A stretch of 8,620 bases of DNA from CAYPUG01 sp964413905 (GTDB taxonomy: Bacteria; Chloroflexota; Anaerolineae; JAADDB01): assembly GCA_964413905.1 (NCBI GenBank), contig CAYPUG010000112.1, positions 1 through 8,620 of the forward strand, in the 5' to 3' direction. The first letter of the stretch is position 1; every line of letters begins with the position of its first letter. Below are positions 5,381 through 8,620 of this stretch, piece after piece. A model generated the notes under the pieces. The model saw only the letters and a program-made list of their open reading frames with translations, was not told the DNA's origin and did not search any database. A program made the position numbers and the translations under genes.

Positions 5381-8300
5381 ATGTCTTTGCGAATTTACAT
5401 CCTTATAAGTATCATCCTGCTTCTGATGATCGGGGGAAGCGGTTATGGGGCCGGTGCGGAAACACCGCGCTCCCTATACCTCACCCCTTACCCAACGCCC
5501 CAACATGCGCCCATGCGTCTGATACACCACCCCGGGCTCTACGCTGTGGACTTCTGGTGGGGATTGGATCCCCAACACTATCACATCGTGGGCGCCCTCT
5601 ACAACGCAGTGAACTGGTCTCTTATCGAAAAGCAACCGGGACAGTACGACTGGTCTCCGTTGGAAGAGTGGATCAACTTCCAACAGGCAGGGGGCAAAGT
5701 GGTCGGCATCCCCATCAGTACGTATAACGGTCGTTTGCACGGCGGTATTAACGCACTCCCCACCTTCCTTCACCGTACCGATACCCTCTTTCGGATGCCC
5801 GATGGATGGTATGTGCCAAATTACTGGCACCCGGATTATCTGCGAGCGTACAGGGATTTCATCTACGCGTTCGGACAGCGATACCGAAACGATCCGCGCA
5901 TCGAGTGGGTCGCCATCGGCACCGGCATCTACGGCGAAACGCGCGCCGCCGACCCTGTCGATCTCCCGGTGCTACGAGAACGCGGCATCACAAGCCAAAT
6001 GTGGGTCGACTACGTCAATCAAGTCGCGGATTGGTACCTGGACGCGTTTAGCGAAAACGGCGAACTCAAAAAAGTGCTCTTACAACAAGCCGCACCTTAC
6101 TCCTTTGCCCCCTGGGAACGCACGGCCATTCAACTTCACGCGGCCCAAAACGGCATCGGGCTCTCTTTGAACGCGCTCTTTCCTCAACAAGAACGAGCCT
6201 TTTATGGGGAAAACGGGGCGTGTAACCTGTGCGGGATCTACGATGTGCCCCGCATTTATCAGGAAAAAATTCCTCTTGCCTTCGAGACATACCATATGTT
6301 CCTCTGTAACGAGACGTTTGTCTACTGGGGAATGTTAAACGGGTTGGACAAACATCCCACGTACCTTCGCCTTCACACAGATCTCTTCTACGATGGACCT
6401 CCGGACCCTCCTGCAGAAGACGGGAGCAACGACCGCGTTGAGAACCTCCGCATTTTCAACTGGGTTAAGCGCTATATGGGCGTTACGGCGAACACTTCCC
6501 CCAGTGCATGGGTGGCGTTGAGGGAACATCGACATCCGGACCAACGATGTTGGGACCTACCGCCCCAAGGCAGGCCGAACCATCCCCAATGGGGGAACTA
6601 CGAATTCTACCTGAAACAAGACGATTCTGTGCCCGGCGGCCGCACAGTTCCTGTCACCAACGATCCGGATGTGATCTCCATGCGCGATAACCTCAATCCC
6701 TACGACCCTGTTATTCCCCCGGGTATTGAGGGATGGGCCACGCGTCGAACCGACCAAGCCACCGGTAACCGCTATATGTGGTTCAAGATCGACGACGCGT
6801 TCCTCTATGGAGCGGTTCAAAACATCACCATTACCGTCACTTACCTGGACGTGGGCAGTGACACGTGGCAACTCCGCTATGTGGACACCCATGGACAACC
6901 CCGTGCGGCAACTCCCTTGGGGAGTACCCTCCCGTACGTGAAGAAGCAGGACACTCGTACGTGGAAACAGGCTGTATTCGTCATCTCAAACGCCCGTTTT
7001 ACCAATGAACTGCCGGGGCAAAGCGATTTTGTGCTGGATTGTCGCAACGATGGCGACGAGTACATCCACTTTGTGGACGTAGCCCGACCGGGGAGCGCGC
7101 CCGAACCACCGCCCCCACCGGATCCTGTACCTACGCCCACAGCGACCGCCCCCTCGCGCACCACCTTGATAGCACCACACTTAACTCAAGCCCCCGTGTT
7201 GGATGGGGACCTCAACGAATGGAACGAGATGACGGGCATCCGACTCAACGTGAGAACCGCCTCCTATGTGGGGCAAAAGTACACCACAGACCCCAACGAT
7301 CCCGATGTACAACTTTACGTAGGATGGCGAGAGGAGGGGCTGTACATAGCCGCCGTCATCACCGACGCGAATAAAATTGCCGATACTCCAGAATCTATTT
7401 GGAAGGACGATTCCCTGGAAATCGGAATCGACGGCTCGGATGATGGACAAGTCGACTGGGGAGAAGATCGGCAGTATACCATCGCGGTCGATGGGCGAAA
7501 GGCGCGCTTTGGCAGAACCACCGATGAGTTCCAAGCAGAGGTACACACCACACAGACGGGATGGCAGATAGAAGCATTCTTCCCCCGAGAGCATTTTGGT
7601 GCGCGTTCCTTTGTAGCCGGACGACGCCTGGGCTTCACCTTTGGTTACCATGATGATGATGACGGTGGCGATTGGGATATATACCTGATTTGGCAAGGCA
7701 CATCCACCAACACCCGAACAAACGAATGGGCCTCACTCATTTTGGGCGAATGTTCCGGTCCCTGCCCCTCTCCCACACCTTCTCCTACCTTCACGCCTAC
7801 CCCAACACCCTCCCCCCTTCCGACCTTTACGCCCACCCCTTCTCCCACACCCACGGCGACCTCGACACCCACATTGGATCCTGCCCACCTCATTAACGTG
7901 CCTTATCGCACCGATGTTCAGGTAGACGGCGTACTGCAGGAATGGGATACCCCAGCAGCCGTTCTCGATCGCACAACCGCAACCACGTACAGCGAACCCA
8001 CGCCCCCCGCGGACGAGGATCCGCGTGTTGTGCTTTATACCGCCTGGAACGAAGAAGGGCTCTACTTCGGCGCTCGCATCCACGACGCCACCACGGTCAC
8101 CGACAGCACCGACTGCTGGCGAGATGACTCTCTAGAACTCGCGTTGGACGGCATGAACGACGGGGAAACGCACTGGGATCGGGACGACCACCAATTTACC
8201 CTGGTCGCGGACGGTCGCGTTACCCGCTATGCCCGCCCCACGACCGGCATCACCACCACAGTCATCCCCTTGGATGACGGGTGGATTGTAGAGGTCCTCC

Positions 8301-8620
8301 TCCCGGTGGACGTGTTACGGGCCGGTCCCCTGACCCCCGGGCGGATCATCGGCTTCAACTTTGCTTACCACGACGACGATGACGGAGGGAATTGGGATTA
8401 TTACTTAATCTGGTCGGGTGTGGGGACGACCCGTAGTGACCAGGGATTTGGGCACCTCATTCTCCAAGCGCCCACGCTGGCAACCACACTCACCCCCACA
8501 CCCACGGCCACCGCCACACCCACACACACGCCCACGGCCACACCCTCGCCCACACCCTCGCCCACACCCCCCCCCACCCCCACCCCCACCCCCACCCCCA
8601 CCCCCACACCCACACCCACC
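5381..8620 (+). CDS. Large secreted modular glycoside-hydrolase-like protein with tandem CBM9-like domains (3' truncated)
   Basis: The frame is open for 1080 codons from ATG 5381 to the right edge without a stop; I translated it through line by line. Order of parts: a signal peptide at 1-26 (basic Arg4, hydrophobic core IYILISIILLLMI, AGA cleavage motif before ET); a TIM-barrel glycoside-hydrolase-like domain at about 50-340, with QYDWSPLEEW near residues 88-97 as in GH42/GH-A-type barrels; a beta-rich domain at about 448-568; a Pro/Thr linker near 574-591; a CBM9/DOMON-like domain at about 595-790; a second Pro/Thr linker; a second CBM9-like domain at about 837-1028; and a Pro/Thr tail from 1031. 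Candidate catalytic acids are E186 (GIYGET) and E302 (PLAFETYH), but the Asn-Glu acid/base motif of clan GH-A is absent, so activity is uncertain. The likely role is extracellular binding or hydrolysis of polysaccharide. The exact GH family is not recognised. Confidence 0.85.
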   Translation, partial: MSLRIYILISIILLLMIGGSGYGAGAETPRSLYLTPYPTPQHAPMRLIHHPGLYAVDFWWGLDPQHYHIVGALYNAVNWSLIEKQPGQYDWSPLEEWINFQQAGGKVVGIPISTYNGRLHGGINALPTFLHRTDTLFRMPDGWYVPNYWHPDYLRAYRDFIYAFGQRYRNDPRIEWVAIGTGIYGETRAADPVDLPVLRERGITSQMWVDYVNQVADWYLDAFSENGELKKVLLQQAAPYSFAPWERTAIQLHAAQNGIGLSLNALFPQQERAFYGENGACNLCGIYDVPRIYQEKIPLAFETYHMFLCNETFVYWGMLNGLDKHPTYLRLHTDLFYDGPPDPPAEDGSNDRVENLRIFNWVKRYMGVTANTSPSAWVALREHRHPDQRCWDLPPQGRPNHPQWGNYEFYLKQDDSVPGGRTVPVTNDPDVISMRDNLNPYDPVIPPGIEGWATRRTDQATGNRYMWFKIDDAFLYGAVQNITITVTYLDVGSDTWQLRYVDTHGQPRAATPLGSTLPYVKKQDTRTWKQAVFVISNARFTNELPGQSDFVLDCRNDGDEYIHFVDVARPGSAPEPPPPPDPVPTPTATAPSRTTLIAPHLTQAPVLDGDLNEWNEMTGIRLNVRTASYVGQKYTTDPNDPDVQLYVGWREEGLYIAAVITDANKIADTPESIWKDDSLEIGIDGSDDGQVDWGEDRQYTIAVDGRKARFGRTTDEFQAEVHTTQTGWQIEAFFPREHFGARSFVAGRRLGFTFGYHDDDDGGDWDIYLIWQGTSTNTRTNEWASLILGECSGPCPSPTPSPTFTPTPTPSPLPTFTPTPSPTPTATSTPTLDPAHLINVPYRTDVQVDGVLQEWDTPAAVLDRTTATTYSEPTPPADEDPRVVLYTAWNEEGLYFGARIHDATTVTDSTDCWRDDSLELALDGMNDGETHWDRDDHQFTLVADGRVTRYARPTTGITTTVIPLDDGWIVEVLLPVDVLRAGPLTPGRIIGFNFAYHDDDDGGNWDYYLIWSGVGTTRSDQGFGHLILQAPTLATTLTPTPTATATPTHTPTATPSPTPSPTPPPTPTPTPTPTPTPTPT
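7163..7750 (+). other. CBM9/DOMON-like domain, copy 1
   Basis: Residues about 595-790 of the secreted protein show the family pattern: PVLDGDLNEWN near the start, an exposed VGWREEGLYIAAVI strand pair, the KDDSLEIGIDG motif at residues 675-685 followed by an acidic DGQVDWGEDRQ segment, and GYHDDDDGGDWDIYLIW at 755-771. Known members bind sugar chain ends or act as extracellular ligand-binding modules, often with calcium. The acidic clusters fit metal binding. Confidence 0.75.
7753..7884 (+). repeat. Pro/Thr/Ser-rich linker between the CBM9-like domains
   Basis: The stretch opens with CSGPC (C791 and C795, possibly a small disulfide loop) and continues as a run of TPSPTP-type units, encoded by C-rich codons. 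Such linkers are flexible and often glycosylated, and they are common in secreted multidomain proteins of Chloroflexota. Confidence 0.8.
7889..8464 (+). other. CBM9/DOMON-like domain, copy 2
   Basis: Residues about 837-1028 repeat the layout of copy 1 with a period of about 240 residues: VQVDGVLQEWD, YTAWNEEGLYFGARI, RDDSLELALDG at 914-924 followed by an acidic NDGETHWDRDD segment, and AYHDDDDGGNWDYYLIW at 995-1011. The two copies clearly share ancestry but differ at many positions, so this is an old duplication rather than a recent one. Confidence 0.75.
8492..8620 (+). repeat. C-rich low-complexity tract encoding a Pro/Thr tail, running off the window
   Basis: The tract encodes alternating Thr and Pro. 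It includes a C9 run at 8567-8575 followed by five C5 runs spaced by single A bases (8577-8605), an almost pure CCCCCA hexamer repeat. It stays in the frame of the secreted protein. The complementary strand is a run of G5 tracts with single-base loops. Confidence 0.85.

Noticed and set aside
5293..5727. Plus-strand frame of 144 residues overlapping the start of the secreted protein
   Set aside because: It runs out of frame across the signal peptide and barrel start; GTG start with a poor ribosome site. The overlapping frame has clear domain content, so this one is a shadow.
7645..7893. Minus-strand GVGVGEGVGVKVG-type frame
   Set aside because: Shadow of the Pro/Thr linker and the end of the first CBM9-like domain on the plus strand.
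7661..8401. Recent recombination-type DNA repeat between the two HDDDDGG segments
   Set aside because: The similarity is mainly at protein level; synonymous codons differ at many positions, so it reflects an old domain duplication and not a recent DNA repeat.
8401..8619. Minus-strand frame giving a VGVGVG-rich protein
   Set aside because: It is the complement of the Pro/Thr-encoding C-rich tract; low-complexity output with no start signal or family features.

Overview
The window looks like an ordinary bacterial chromosome segment, most likely from a Chloroflexota lineage (Anaerolineae/Ardenticatenia-like). This taxonomic guess is an inference. It rests on the Pro/Thr linkers with CBM9-like domains in a large secreted protein, the style of the FtsH and ComEB-type deaminase sequences, and a moderately GC-rich base composition. 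No tRNA, rRNA, insertion sequence or CRISPR array is visible.

Layout. (1) 1-1266, plus strand: the C-terminal protease half of FtsH, then a small two-helix membrane protein of unknown function with its own strong ribosome binding site. (2) 1269-5001, minus strand: reading from right to left, a DksA/TraR-type C4 zinc-finger protein, uracil phosphoribosyltransferase (upp), a hairpin with a short T-rich tail, a ComEB-type dCMP deaminase, and an aldehyde:ferredoxin oxidoreductase-family (tungsten/molybdopterin, 4Fe-4S) enzyme. This last gene converges on the membrane-protein gene with only 2 bp between their stop codons. (3) 5002-5380: a 379-base divergent intergenic region holding several inverted repeats, notably a nested stem at 5263-5320. 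(4) 5381-8620, plus strand: a very long gene that is open to the right edge (1080 codons seen, no stop). It encodes a secreted modular protein: signal peptide, TIM-barrel glycoside-hydrolase-like domain, an unassigned beta-rich domain, two CBM9/DOMON-like domains, and Pro/Thr linkers ending in a pure C-rich hexanucleotide tract.

How the genes work together. The zinc-finger gene and upp are tightly coupled (upp's Shine-Dalgarno overlaps the upstream stop codon). Upp and the deaminase both feed pyrimidine nucleotide pools: uracil to UMP, and dCMP to dUMP for thymidylate. The AOR-family enzyme has no obvious metabolic link to them. The secreted modular protein belongs to a separate rightward transcription unit that probably concerns extracellular polysaccharide binding or breakdown.

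I did not find a convincing new defence or mobile system. The most interesting items are the modular secreted protein with an unassigned catalytic domain and the structured leader in front of it.
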